IMG/VR virus record: IMGVR_UViG_3300025402_000703
Coordinates: 1 to 26,939 of that record
Length of the DNA: 26,939 nt
Source: a virus
Strand: one strand, 5' to 3'
Under the pieces are notes generated by a model. It did not search any database. It was not told where the DNA came from and saw only the letters and a list, made by a program, of their open reading frames with translations. A program made the position numbers and the translations under genes. Positions 6,412 through 14,841 of this stretch are shown one piece after another. How positions within the stretch are numbered: the stretch's first letter is position 1; each line of letters begins with the position of its first letter.

Positions 6412-7209
6412 ATGAAACACGTTCTCATCGTTGGCCAGAATAGCTTTATAGGATCAAAGCTATTTACCAGCTATTCTCATACACACATGGTTGATATGGT
6501 ACCTCATTCTATTTTGGATGAGGTATCTTTCATTAAGTATGACGTTGTGATAAACTGTTCTATAAATCCTTTGTACAGAAATAGTCCTTACTCTGAAGAC
6601 ATTGATATGGACTTAAAGGTGTCACGCAAATTTGACGGACACTATATCATGCTCAGTTCTCGTAAGGTTTACGGCAGCAATGATCAACTGTATACATATA
6701 CAGAACAGTCACCAATCAATCCAACCGATCATTATGGTTGGAACAAAGCAATGACAGAGCAAAAGATTGCTCAGGAGAAGTCAAGCTATACAATTTTCAG
6801 AGCTTCCAATATATACGGATTAGAATACCAAAGAAATTCTATCATGGGATTTCTTATGACGCAGCTAAAAGACAAAGGCAACATCGAGATAGACATTAGC
6901 CCGTACACTCAGAAAGATTACATTTACTTAGAGGATGCAATCAATTTGATAGTAAAGGCTGTTGAAAAACAATCACAAGGGGTGTACAATTTAAGCTCTA
7001 GTGAAGGTCAATTGTTTGGCAATATTGCTAATTGGTTATTGGAAGGATATGGAAGTGGTTCACTTCTATGTAAATCCAAACAGGTAAAAGATCAATTTAT
7101 TCTAGACAACACTAAACTGCTTGACTTTCTCGATATAGACTACCAATTTAATAACCAACAAATTATTACACTGCTTGGTAAACACTTGTCTAACTTAATT
7201 AATATTTGA
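6412..7209 (+). CDS. NAD-dependent epimerase/dehydratase (extended SDR)
   Basis: 265 residues. It has an N-terminal Rossmann start HVLIVGQNSFIGSKL (GxxxxIG), IMLSSRKVYG in the catalytic strand region, the YGWNKA active-site motif (YxxxK), then FRASNIYG and DYIYLEDAINLI, as in sugar-nucleotide epimerases, reductases and dehydratases. It probably modifies a nucleotide-linked sugar; the exact reaction cannot be assigned. It opens a run of co-directional genes to 14830 and overlaps nothing upstream (6-nt gap). Confidence 0.82.
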   Translation: MKHVLIVGQNSFIGSKLFTSYSHTHMVDMVPHSILDEVSFIKYDVVINCSINPLYRNSPYSEDIDMDLKVSRKFDGHYIMLSSRKVYGSNDQLYTYTEQSPINPTDHYGWNKAMTEQKIAQEKSSYTIFRASNIYGLEYQRNSIMGFLMTQLKDKGNIEIDISPYTQKDYIYLEDAINLIVKAVEKQSQGVYNLSSSEGQLFGNIANWLLEGYGSGSLLCKSKQVKDQFILDNTKLLDFLDIDYQFNNQQIITLLGKHLSNLINI

Positions 7210-7220
7210 TAGGATTGAAA

Positions 7221-7664
7221 ATGAAAATAGGATTTGTTTGCTCTTCATTTGATTTGTTTCATGCTGGTCATGTTACCATGCTTAAGATTGAAAAAGAGCT
7301 GTGTGATCACTTGAAGGTAGCTTTGCAAGTTGATCCTTCAGTAGATCGTCCTGGAATTAAAAACAAACCTATTCAATCAATCTACGAACGATATAGCCAG
7401 CTTGCTGCATGTAAATATGTCGATGAAATCTTGTTGTATGATACAGAAGAAGACTTACTTAATTTAATTAAGAGTCAGACCATGCACATTAGATTCCTCA
7501 GCGAGGAATACAAGAACCGTGACTTTACAGGTAAAGAATATTGCTTGAGCAATGGTATTGAGATACACTATCACCTTAGACAATACAACTACAGCTCTTC
7601 AGAACTTAGAAATCGTATCTATAACTTTGAATTAGAAAAGCAAAAAGAAAAGGTTAAAAAATGA
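7221..7664 (+). CDS. Cytidylyltransferase, glycerol-3-phosphate (TagD) type
   Basis: 148 residues from ATG 7221, preceded by TAGGA; an upstream in-frame TTG at 7206 is less likely. The nucleotide-binding motif FDLFHAGHVTML (HxGH, H14-H17) and the C-terminal YSSSELRNRI (the I/YSS/TxxxR motif) define the TagD/RfaE-type cytidylyltransferases, which join CTP to a phosphate substrate to give a CDP-linked product such as CDP-glycerol or CDP-ethanolamine. In this context it probably activates a head group or sugar for transfer. It overlaps the next gene by ATGA. Confidence 0.85.
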   Translation: MKIGFVCSSFDLFHAGHVTMLKIEKELCDHLKVALQVDPSVDRPGIKNKPIQSIYERYSQLAACKYVDEILLYDTEEDLLNLIKSQTMHIRFLSEEYKNRDFTGKEYCLSNGIEIHYHLRQYNYSSSELRNRIYNFELEKQKEKVKK

Positions 7665-8413
7665 AGAGTTTAATCTTTTGCCCAGTTGGTATTCCAGTTC
7701 ATACCTACCCTGCTCTGTATGATGAAAATAATCATTGGAGATTTACTAAGCCTGAAAGATTGTATGACACAGTAGTCTATCAGTATAAGGATGACTTTGT
7801 TCCAGAGCCAGGAACATACGACTTTATTGAAAAGGCAAAAGGATATAAGTGGGAGATTGCAAAGCATTTCCTTGATACGTTTGATTATAGTGGGTATGAA
7901 TATATTGGGTTCTTTGATGATGATGTGATTACAGACATCGAAAGTGTTAACCATGCAATTACATTGGCAACAGAAAAAAACATTAAACTGTTTCAGCTAT
8001 CACTAGCAGATGGTTCAGAGCGATCCCATCATATCCTATTTCAAGATAAATCTTTAAAGTACAGCATCACAAGTTTTAATGAAGGAATGGGATGTTTTAT
8101 TCATGTCTCTCTTATTCCTATATTCTTGGAGTTCTGCAAATTTCACCAACCTAAGTCTGGTTGTGGATTAGATTTAATCATGGCTCATATCACCAAAGAA
8201 CAAGCAATGGTCATCCATGAAAGATCTATGTTCCATCCACCTCGTGAATTTTATGGATATGTTTCCAAGTACTATGATCAATCTGCTGCAGACTCAGAAA
8301 TGTACCATATTCTTGGCAATGTATATCCTCAATTTATGAGACATAAATATGGTCAGGATACAGGTCCATTTAACATCCCGCATACTGTTCATGCATTAGT
8401 TTTTAATAATTGA
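7661..8413 (+). CDS. Putative glycosyltransferase (GT-A like, DUF707-type)
   Basis: 250 residues. It opens with KSLIFCPVGIPV and has the acidic nucleotide-sugar/metal motif YIGFFDDDVI at about residue 85, followed by a long C-terminal region rich in H and Y (GCGLDLIMAHI, FHPPREFYGYV). The pattern resembles DUF707-like proteins, thought to be GT-A glycosyltransferases. Donor and acceptor are unknown. Start and upstream stop overlap as ATGA, implying translational coupling to the cytidylyltransferase. Confidence 0.6.
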   Translation: MKSLIFCPVGIPVHTYPALYDENNHWRFTKPERLYDTVVYQYKDDFVPEPGTYDFIEKAKGYKWEIAKHFLDTFDYSGYEYIGFFDDDVITDIESVNHAITLATEKNIKLFQLSLADGSERSHHILFQDKSLKYSITSFNEGMGCFIHVSLIPIFLEFCKFHQPKSGCGLDLIMAHITKEQAMVIHERSMFHPPREFYGYVSKYYDQSAADSEMYHILGNVYPQFMRHKYGQDTGPFNIPHTVHALVFNN

Positions 8414-8429
8414 TATTGGAGTTTATATT

Positions 8430-9143
8430 ATGGGTATTGATGTCTCAGCAATGGCATTTCTAATGATGAATAAAAAGTATGTCAAGGGTGACGTACTGCA
8501 GCTTGGTCGCCAAGGAATGCACCTTGGATGGAATCAAGTGGATGCAAACAATGGCAGAAAAGTATTTGAAGCCATGGATACGGAAAATAAATTCCAAGAT
8601 ATCTTTTCAACCAATCCTCATGCAGATGGCTTCTTTACTTACCTTGGTGCCGATAAAGTTGATAGCATGGACTATTCAGACTTTGAGCAAGCATCGATTG
8701 TTCACGATCTAAACAATCCAGTTCCAAAAGAGCTAGAAAATAAGTTTGACTTTATCTATGATGGTGGTACAATAGAACACATATATGATGTTAAAACTGT
8801 TATGGAAAACATCAAAAAGATGTTGAAGCTTAATGGTATATTTGCAGGTCTTGCTGTTGGTAACAATAGTCTAGGTCATGGATTCTATCAATTTAGTCCA
8901 GAACTATATCGTACTGTGTTCTCAGAAGAAGCAGGATACCAGATACACTCGTTGCAGTTAATTGAGAATACAGACATTCCAAACTTTATTGACCTTCCTA
9001 CTCCTCCTAAAGGTGAGCGACAGGAAATGAGAACTAAGGATGTTCCAATCTACGTTTGTTTTATTATCGAAAAGATTAAAGAAGTGTCAGACACGAAGAA
9101 CTTCCAGCAAAGTGACTATCTGAAGAATTGGGGTGAACTATGA
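8430..9143 (+). CDS. Class I SAM-dependent methyltransferase-like protein
   Basis: 237 residues. GDVLQLGRQGMHLG matches the first Rossmann strand, SIVHDLNNP the second acidic strand, and KFDFIYDGGTIEHIYDV then MKKxLKxNGIF-like KKMLKLNGIFAGL are typical of class I methyltransferases where an E-H pair follows the fourth strand. The SAM-binding glycine motif is degenerate, so activity is uncertain. It probably acts on a sugar or peptide made by this cassette. Shine-Dalgarno TTGGAG precedes it; its stop overlaps the next start as ATGA. Confidence 0.7.
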   Translation: MGIDVSAMAFLMMNKKYVKGDVLQLGRQGMHLGWNQVDANNGRKVFEAMDTENKFQDIFSTNPHADGFFTYLGADKVDSMDYSDFEQASIVHDLNNPVPKELENKFDFIYDGGTIEHIYDVKTVMENIKKMLKLNGIFAGLAVGNNSLGHGFYQFSPELYRTVFSEEAGYQIHSLQLIENTDIPNFIDLPTPPKGERQEMRTKDVPIYVCFIIEKIKEVSDTKNFQQSDYLKNWGEL

Positions 9144-9964
9144 AAGATTTAGTTATTGGTGCCGTTACCAATCTTTCCTGGGATCAGTGTAAGTATTGGG
9201 TAAACTCGCTTAATCAATCTGGATTCAGTGGTGATAAAATCATTTGCATGTTTGGTTCACAACCTGATTTAATTTCAAAGTTTAAAGATAATGGTTTTGA
9301 AGTATATGTGGCAGATAGCTTGCAACCTCATCAACACATATGCTCCTCTCGTTTTTATTTTTACTATAGCATTTTAAATGAATCGCATAGACAGTATAAC
9401 AATGTTATTGCTACGGATGTTTCTGATGTAGTCTTTCAAAAGAATCCTTCTGACTATTTTGATCCTGATCAATATCCTGCACTTTTTGCTTCATCTGAAA
9501 ACATTAAGTATATTGATGAGCCATGGGGTGCTAATAATGTTCGACTAGCGTTTGGTGACTTGGCATATTTGAATGTCAGGCATAACATTATTAACAACGC
9601 TGGTGTTATCGCAGGATCACATATTTACATTAAAGATTTATTCTTTGCTATTAGTATAATGTGTGATGGTAGACAACAATATGTTCCTGGTGGTGGTGCT
9701 CCAGATCAGGCTGCATACAATCTAATGTTGACACAAAAAGCCTATAGTGAAATTACCAACTTTGTTGGTCACGATCAAGGATGGGCTTGTCAAGTTGGTA
9801 CTACTGCAGACCCACATAAACCTTTTGGTCAATTAAATATTGAACCTAATCCAATTATGGATAATGGTATTGTTAAGACATCTGATGGTGTTGAATATTA
9901 TATTGTTCATCAGTATAATAGAAATCCACAATGGAAGCAAGTTATAGAAAACAAGTTTAAATAA
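9140..9964 (+). CDS. Putative glycosyltransferase (GT-A fold, DxxD)
   Basis: 274 residues. The strand VIATDVSDVVFQKNP matches the acidic divalent-metal motif of GT-A nucleotide-diphospho-sugar transferases followed by the usual F..dP segment. A later NNAGVIAGS and GGGAPDQAAYN pair is typical of glycosyltransferases in which a D-Q motif follows the acceptor loop. Substrates are unknown. It is coupled to the methyltransferase by ATGA. The next 62 nt hold only a weak hairpin (9968-9984) and no convincing promoter. Confidence 0.7.
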   Translation: MKDLVIGAVTNLSWDQCKYWVNSLNQSGFSGDKIICMFGSQPDLISKFKDNGFEVYVADSLQPHQHICSSRFYFYYSILNESHRQYNNVIATDVSDVVFQKNPSDYFDPDQYPALFASSENIKYIDEPWGANNVRLAFGDLAYLNVRHNIINNAGVIAGSHIYIKDLFFAISIMCDGRQQYVPGGGAPDQAAYNLMLTQKAYSEITNFVGHDQGWACQVGTTADPHKPFGQLNIEPNPIMDNGIVKTSDGVEYYIVHQYNRNPQWKQVIENKFK

Positions 9965-10026
9965 TAACCTATATACAACATAGGCTGCAACGTTTTTAAT
10001 GTGGTATAGATTAATAGAGGATTAAA

Positions 10027-11112
10027 ATGGCTAATGTAGTTCTAGATTCAAATAATAAAGTACAAGGTCGCAGTTACACTAGCAACCATGTTAAACTCCT
10101 CAAGCACATGGATCGTCTTTCGATCATTCAAGAAGGTGGTCGGCCTAAGCCTATCATGTTCCACATGTCGCCCTGTAACCCATGCAACTTGACTTGTTCC
10201 TTCTGTTGCTTTGCCAATCGTTCAATGAAGGAAATGCTTACAGTTGAACAGATGAAGTCTGCTGTTGACCAGTTTGCAGCTCTTGGTGTGCTTGGTATGG
10301 AATTTACTGGTGGTGGTGAACCTACTCTACATCCTAAGCTAGATGAAATGATTGAGTACATTCATGCAAAGGGAATTAAGATTGGTATTGTCACTAATGG
10401 TTCTCGTTTGAAAAAGATCAAGAATTGGCATTTAGTTTCTTGGGTTCGTCTAGGAATGTATGGCTTCGATGAAGGTTATGACTATGACCTTTCAGTATTT
10501 GATGGTCTTGATAACATCGAGATCTCTGCTGCATATGTTTGGGATGGTGCTCCAGAAACCTCAACCAATCCAAACGTCACAGGTAAGTGGACAGATCCTA
10601 CCAAGAAGATTCTTTCTAAGGCACACTACAAGGAAGAGAACTTCTTCCGCATGCTTGATTGGGTTCAGGAAAAGAAGATCCCTACTCGTATTGCTTTTAA
10701 TGCTATTAAGGATCCTACAGAGACTGCAAAAGACATCGAGAAGATTCGTGCTCTTCTTGCTACCTACGAAGAGAAGAATGGTGCATTGACTCATGCATTC
10801 CTTTCTGACTTCAACTTCAAAGGCACTCGTCGTAATGATCATTGCTACATGCACATGGTTAAGCCTTGCGTGTTCACTGATGGTAATGTCTATGTGTGTC
10901 CTTCTGCAGAACTTGCTCCAGAAAATGAATACCATGTAAATGATAAGTTTAAGGTCTCAGACATTGCAGGTATTACTGACTTCTACAACTCACAAGTTGG
11001 TGGTGCTGGTGTATCTCGTCGCCACCATGATTGCTCATTCTGTAAGTATGCCTACCAGAATGAATTGATCGATGATGTTGTTACTGAAACTCGCCACAAC
11101 GAATTCGCGTAA
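10027..11112 (+). CDS. Radical SAM enzyme with C-terminal auxiliary cysteine cluster
   Basis: 361 residues. The radical SAM motif CNLTCSFC (C53, C57, C60) would bind the [4Fe-4S] cluster that cleaves SAM; MEFTGGGEPTLHP is the GGxxP SAM-binding motif and GIVTNGS follows. The C-terminal part has C273, C281, C291, C336 and C339 in a SPASM-like arrangement (PCVFTDGNVYVCPSAEL, DCSFCKYAYQ), so a second cluster is likely. The substrate is unknown; SPASM-type enzymes modify peptides, sugars or alcohols. Codon use (CGT, TTC, AAG) is more biased than in neighbours, suggesting high expression. It sits inside the glycan cassette. Confidence 0.88.
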   Translation: MANVVLDSNNKVQGRSYTSNHVKLLKHMDRLSIIQEGGRPKPIMFHMSPCNPCNLTCSFCCFANRSMKEMLTVEQMKSAVDQFAALGVLGMEFTGGGEPTLHPKLDEMIEYIHAKGIKIGIVTNGSRLKKIKNWHLVSWVRLGMYGFDEGYDYDLSVFDGLDNIEISAAYVWDGAPETSTNPNVTGKWTDPTKKILSKAHYKEENFFRMLDWVQEKKIPTRIAFNAIKDPTETAKDIEKIRALLATYEEKNGALTHAFLSDFNFKGTRRNDHCYMHMVKPCVFTDGNVYVCPSAELAPENEYHVNDKFKVSDIAGITDFYNSQVGGAGVSRRHHDCSFCKYAYQNELIDDVVTETRHNEFA

Positions 11113-11127
11113 AAGGAAAATTATATT

Positions 11128-11739
11128 ATGAACGTATTTGATGAAAAGTATTACGAAGACGGTATCAACAACCATGTTAGTGGTTATGAGAATTACCGTT
11201 GGATGCCTGAACGTACAATTCGTGAAGCTACTTCTATTATCGATAAGATTGATTTTGAAACCGTGTTGGATTTTGGATGTGCAAAAGGATTCATGGTCTA
11301 TGCAATGAGTCTCCTTGGTAAGAATGCATCAGGTGTAGATATCTCAGAGTATGCTATCAGTGCAGCTATGCCTCAGGTTAAAGATCAGCTCACATTAATT
11401 AATACTGCAGAGGATATTGCTGGCCATTACAATTTGCTTATGGCTAAGGATGTTCTTGAGCATGTACCTTATAATATTCTTCCAAGCATGTTAAAGACAT
11501 TCCGTCAGAAGTGTGATAAAATTCTTGTTGCTGTTCCTCTTGGAGAAAATGGTAAGTTCCGTATCCGTCAGTATGAGATGGATGTTACTCATATCATTCG
11601 TGAACCTGAAGAGTTTTGGTTGAAGGCTCTTGGTGATGCAGGATTCAAGATTAAGTTCTTTGATTACCAGATGGGGCATCTAAAGAGTAACTGGACCGAG
11701 TCACATGAATTTGGAAATGCCTTTATTGTTGGTGAGTGA
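11128..11739 (+). CDS. Class I SAM-dependent methyltransferase
   Basis: 203 residues. The SAM-binding motif VLDFGCAKGFMVYAM (DxGxxxG-like), ASGVDISEYAI (acidic end of strand 2), LLMAKDVLEHVPY (strand 4 with the E-H pair) and KILVAVPLGENGKF fit the methyltransferase 11/23 group. The biased codon use matches the radical SAM gene 15 nt upstream, suggesting the two proteins act together, for instance methylation of the radical product. The substrate is unknown. Confidence 0.85.
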   Translation: MNVFDEKYYEDGINNHVSGYENYRWMPERTIREATSIIDKIDFETVLDFGCAKGFMVYAMSLLGKNASGVDISEYAISAAMPQVKDQLTLINTAEDIAGHYNLLMAKDVLEHVPYNILPSMLKTFRQKCDKILVAVPLGENGKFRIRQYEMDVTHIIREPEEFWLKALGDAGFKIKFFDYQMGHLKSNWTESHEFGNAFIVGE

Positions 11740-11758
11740 TGGATCATTTCTATAGAAA

Positions 11759-11766
11759 TATAAATA
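11759..11766 (+). promoter_or_regulatory. T4-type late promoter TATAAATA
   Basis: Exact TATAAATA in the 54-nt gap before the next methyltransferase, with TAAGGAGT as Shine-Dalgarno about 20 nt downstream. In T4 this element is read by the gp55 sigma with the sliding clamp and starts transcription about 6 nt past the last A. Confidence 0.65.
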
Positions 11767-11793
11767 AAAAATAGTTACAATAAGGAGTCTATT

Positions 11794-12363
11794 ATGGATC
11801 ATTTTGCCGGTCAATTGAATGGGTATTGCAATTACTCTTCAGTATATAACTTTGTTATTCCTCGTCTTCCTACCGATGGTAAGATGGTAGAGGTTGGTGT
11901 GTTGTTTGGACAAGGTGTCTGCTATGCAGCAGTAGAAATTATTAATCACGAAAAGAATGTCAATATTACCGCTGTAGATACTTGGACTGGTACACCAGAC
12001 AACTCTACAATTATGACACTCTACAATGATAATGATGTGTATAACCAATTTCTAACAAACATTACACCTGTTCAAGATCACATTACTGTTGTTAAATTAG
12101 ATAGTGTATCAGCAGCTGCAACATTTGCGGATGGTAGCGTAGACTTTGTATACCTCGATGCAGATACAAGCCACGATGCTGTAAAAGCTAACATCGATGC
12201 GTGGCTTCCAAAGGTTAAGTCTGGTGGATTTATTGGTGGTCATAATTATGACCTCGATACAGTAAAGCAAGCTGTTACTGAAGCATTCCCAGAAGGCACA
12301 CCTAACTTCCTTACCTACAATGGTACAGGCTGGGGCGATAGCTGGTTAGTCACAAAGGCATAA
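11794..12363 (+). CDS. Class I SAM-dependent methyltransferase (Methyltransf_24 type)
   Basis: 189 residues. MVEVGVLFGQGVCYAAV is the SAM-binding loop of the Methyltransf_24/CmcI-like group, ITAVDTWTGTP the second strand, and FVYLDADTSHDAVKANIDAW plus VKSGGFIGGHNYD match this family's metal or acceptor region (D-x-x-H, G-x-H-x-Y-D). It may O-methylate a sugar or acid. It has its own late promoter and a strong Shine-Dalgarno (TAAGGAG), so it can be expressed apart from the upstream genes. Confidence 0.85.
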   Translation: MDHFAGQLNGYCNYSSVYNFVIPRLPTDGKMVEVGVLFGQGVCYAAVEIINHEKNVNITAVDTWTGTPDNSTIMTLYNDNDVYNQFLTNITPVQDHITVVKLDSVSAAATFADGSVDFVYLDADTSHDAVKANIDAWLPKVKSGGFIGGHNYDLDTVKQAVTEAFPEGTPNFLTYNGTGWGDSWLVTKA

Positions 12364-12378
12364 TATTTAAAACATATT

Positions 12379-13125
12379 ATGATTAGTGAAATAATAATTA
12401 AAAAACTCGATGGCTTTTCAGGCAGTCGAGTTTTTTTAATGAAGAATAAAGATCGGTTGTTTATCCGTAAGATTGGTAATGTTGAACGCAATTACGAACA
12501 ACTACCAGTCTTGTCGAAGCTTGACATAAATTGTCCTGCTGTGTTGTCAAAAAATGGTGATGTGTTGGATATGGAATATATCCATGGGCTCGATATGATT
12601 ACATACCTCAAACACAACAGCGAGAAACCATTGATTGACTTCTTAATGAAGTCTCTGGATACTTTAAGCAAAGGATCACAAAGCAAGAATTACTTTGATG
12701 ATTATGTCAGCAAGATTACTAATGTAGATTTTAAACATTTTAAATTTACAAAGATTCAGTTATTGGATAGTCTTCCTGCTTGTACACAACAATCAAACTA
12801 TCACGGTGACATGACACTAGAGAACATTATATTCTCTGAAGGGAAGTTTTTCTTTATTGATCCAGTTTCAATTGAATATGATTCCTTTATTTTTGACATT
12901 GCAAAATTAAGACAAGATTTGGAATGCAAATGGTTCCTAAGAAAGTCAAAAGCAAGACTAGACACTAAGTTATATAATATACAGAATGCTTTGTTGGATA
13001 ATTATCCAGAAGCAAGATGTGATAGTTTTTTAATTTTAATGTTATTGAGAGTATTCAACCATAGCATTGAAGATAGTTTTGAACAAAGATTTTTAATATC
13101 GGAGATTAATAAATTATGGAAGTGA
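12379..13125 (+). CDS. APH/choline kinase-type phosphotransferase
   Basis: 248 residues. It has the small-molecule kinase catalytic loop SNYHGDMTLENIIF (H142-G-D144...N149) and the metal-binding FFFIDPVS (D161), both intact. The N-lobe is short (FIRKIG for the ATP-binding lysine region, MEYIHG at the hinge). Family members phosphorylate choline, aminoglycosides, sugars or similar alcohols. The next gene, overlapping by 10 nt, is a nucleotidyltransferase, so kinase plus NTP-transferase probably make an activated NDP-linked product from a free substrate. Confidence 0.82.
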   Translation: MISEIIIKKLDGFSGSRVFLMKNKDRLFIRKIGNVERNYEQLPVLSKLDINCPAVLSKNGDVLDMEYIHGLDMITYLKHNSEKPLIDFLMKSLDTLSKGSQSKNYFDDYVSKITNVDFKHFKFTKIQLLDSLPACTQQSNYHGDMTLENIIFSEGKFFFIDPVSIEYDSFIFDIAKLRQDLECKWFLRKSKARLDTKLYNIQNALLDNYPEARCDSFLILMLLRVFNHSIEDSFEQRFLISEINKLWK

Positions 13126-14147
13126 TTGTACCTGCTGCTGGTCTTTCTACTAGATTTCCAAATATGAGACCAAAGTACACTCTTACAGGGTATGATGGTA
13201 GAACAATGTTGTATAATGCATTGAGGCCGTTTATTGATAATACAGAACATCATATATCAATTGGTGTATTGGCTAATCACATTGATGAGTATGACGTTGT
13301 CAAGTTTATTAGAAATGATTTGGGTTGGAATAACATCGACATTGCCGTAATAAAACAACCTACAAGAGGTCCTGCCGAAACAGTATTCAATATTATTAAT
13401 AACATTGGAATTAATCCCAACAGTAGTATTCTTATTAAAGACTGCGATAGTTTCTTCGAACATGATGACACAGAAGGTAACTATGTATGTACATCCAGCA
13501 TTTCAGACCATAGTGTTTTGAGGAAGGTATACAATAAGAGCTTTGTTGTTGCCAACGATCAAGATATCATCGTTGATATTATAGAAAAAGATATTGTGTC
13601 AGATAGCTTTTGTGTTGGTGGTTATAAGTTTGAGACGGCTAAGTTATTTTGTGATTCCTACACACAGATTAAGGATAGTGTTGAAGAGCCTTTTGTCTCT
13701 CATGTAATCCAGCATGCTCTTTCCAAAGGAAACATTTTTACCAAAAAAGCTGTAACTAACTATACTGATGTCGGTACACTAGAAGAGTGGAATGCATACA
13801 ACGATAGGCCTGTTATCTTCTGTGACATAGATGGAACAATTGTCAAAGCTAATCCTGCATTCATGGATCAATCGCCAGCTGTACCTTTGAGTAACAATAT
13901 TAAAAGGTTAATCCAATTACAAACCAAAGGTGCTCAAATAATATTCACTACGGCAAGAAAGCAATCAAACTTTGATAGCACAAAGATGATGTTAGAAGAT
14001 TTAGGGTTTATTAATTTCAGCTTGATATGTGGATTACAAAACTCTCGTAGGATCCTTATCAACGACTATAATAATGCTAATCCATTTCCAAGAGCCACAG
14101 CAATAAACCTTAAAAGAGATACGGATAATCTGGAAGACTTCCTATGA
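13116..14147 (+). CDS. Nucleotidyltransferase-HAD phosphatase fusion
   Basis: 343 residues with two enzymes in one chain. Residues 1 to about 225 are a sugar-phosphate-type nucleotidyltransferase: VIVPAAGLSTRFPNMRPKY (signature loop with the RPK lysine) and LIKDCDSFF (D109/D111 metal site). Residues from about 232 on are a HAD hydrolase: VIFCDIDGTIVK (D237, D239), FTTARK (motif II), and SRRILINDYNNANPFP (motif IV aspartate), close to capsular-polysaccharide HAD phosphatases. The fusion suggests activation and dephosphorylation in one route. It overlaps both neighbours (10 nt and ATGA). Confidence 0.82.
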   Translation: MEVIVPAAGLSTRFPNMRPKYTLTGYDGRTMLYNALRPFIDNTEHHISIGVLANHIDEYDVVKFIRNDLGWNNIDIAVIKQPTRGPAETVFNIINNIGINPNSSILIKDCDSFFEHDDTEGNYVCTSSISDHSVLRKVYNKSFVVANDQDIIVDIIEKDIVSDSFCVGGYKFETAKLFCDSYTQIKDSVEEPFVSHVIQHALSKGNIFTKKAVTNYTDVGTLEEWNAYNDRPVIFCDIDGTIVKANPAFMDQSPAVPLSNNIKRLIQLQTKGAQIIFTTARKQSNFDSTKMMLEDLGFINFSLICGLQNSRRILINDYNNANPFPRATAINLKRDTDNLEDFL

Positions 14148-14830
14148 AAGTAGCTATTGTTATAACAGGTCACATGAGGTGTTGGAAACAGCTAGCACCA
14201 CACTTCAAAGAGAAATACCTTGATGTATACAACCCTGACATTTACATCAGTACGTGGAATACAGAGGGTTGGTGGCAGTGGGGTGATTATTTTAAACAAT
14301 CACCTTTGGTCAATGCAGATGAGTTGAGAGAGTTCTACAAACCTAAAAGATTGGTAGTCGAGCCATTTGATCCATTGTTTAACTATCTATTTACAGAAAA
14401 AGCTACCAAGTATACTAATGCAATTGGCCATCCTAAAAATATGATATCGATGTTTTATAAGTGGATGAGTGGAATTAATCTACTGGAAGACCAATATGAT
14501 CTTGTAATTCGTATGAGACCTGATGTACAATATTTAAATACTTTGCCTGACTTTGATCCTTCTAACTTCTATGTAGCAGAGATACCAGGACTAAAGCAAG
14601 GTGGTTTGGGTGATATGTTCCACGCTGGCAACCAAACAGATATGTCTTCGTTTTGTTCTATCTTTGATCACTTGGATCCTCTATATCAACAAACAGATAG
14701 CTTTTGTACACATCTTTTATCTCAACAACATGCAAAGAATTTAAATTTAAAGTTGATTGAATTCTCAAACGAATATATACTACATAATACTCCTTTTGGT
14801 AGTCATCAGGACGTATTGAAATTCCTATAG
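14144..14830 (+). CDS. Putative glycosyltransferase-like protein (WavE-like)
   Basis: 228 residues. VAIVITGHMRCW at the start, DIYISTWNTEGWW, then LLEDQYDLVIRMRPDVQYL and a C-terminal NEYILHNTPFGS. The pattern is found in phage and bacterial proteins near lipopolysaccharide or capsule genes, where the R-x-R-x-D strand replaces the classical DxD. The reaction is not known. It ends the tight operon; the next gene starts after 11 nt with its own Shine-Dalgarno (AGGAGA) and a signal peptide. Confidence 0.6.
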   Translation: MKVAIVITGHMRCWKQLAPHFKEKYLDVYNPDIYISTWNTEGWWQWGDYFKQSPLVNADELREFYKPKRLVVEPFDPLFNYLFTEKATKYTNAIGHPKNMISMFYKWMSGINLLEDQYDLVIRMRPDVQYLNTLPDFDPSNFYVAEIPGLKQGGLGDMFHAGNQTDMSSFCSIFDHLDPLYQQTDSFCTHLLSQQHAKNLNLKLIEFSNEYILHNTPFGSHQDVLKFL

Positions 14831-14841
14831 GAGAATTTAAT

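Noticed and set aside
9965-10026. Promoter before the radical SAM gene (TGGTATAGAT near 10000)
   Set aside because: It resembles a weak extended -10 but has no -35 at proper spacing and no late-promoter match; not strong enough to annotate.
10561-10935. Minus-strand and shifted plus-strand ORFs inside the radical SAM gene
   Set aside because: They are shadows of a strongly codon-biased gene with a full radical SAM motif set.
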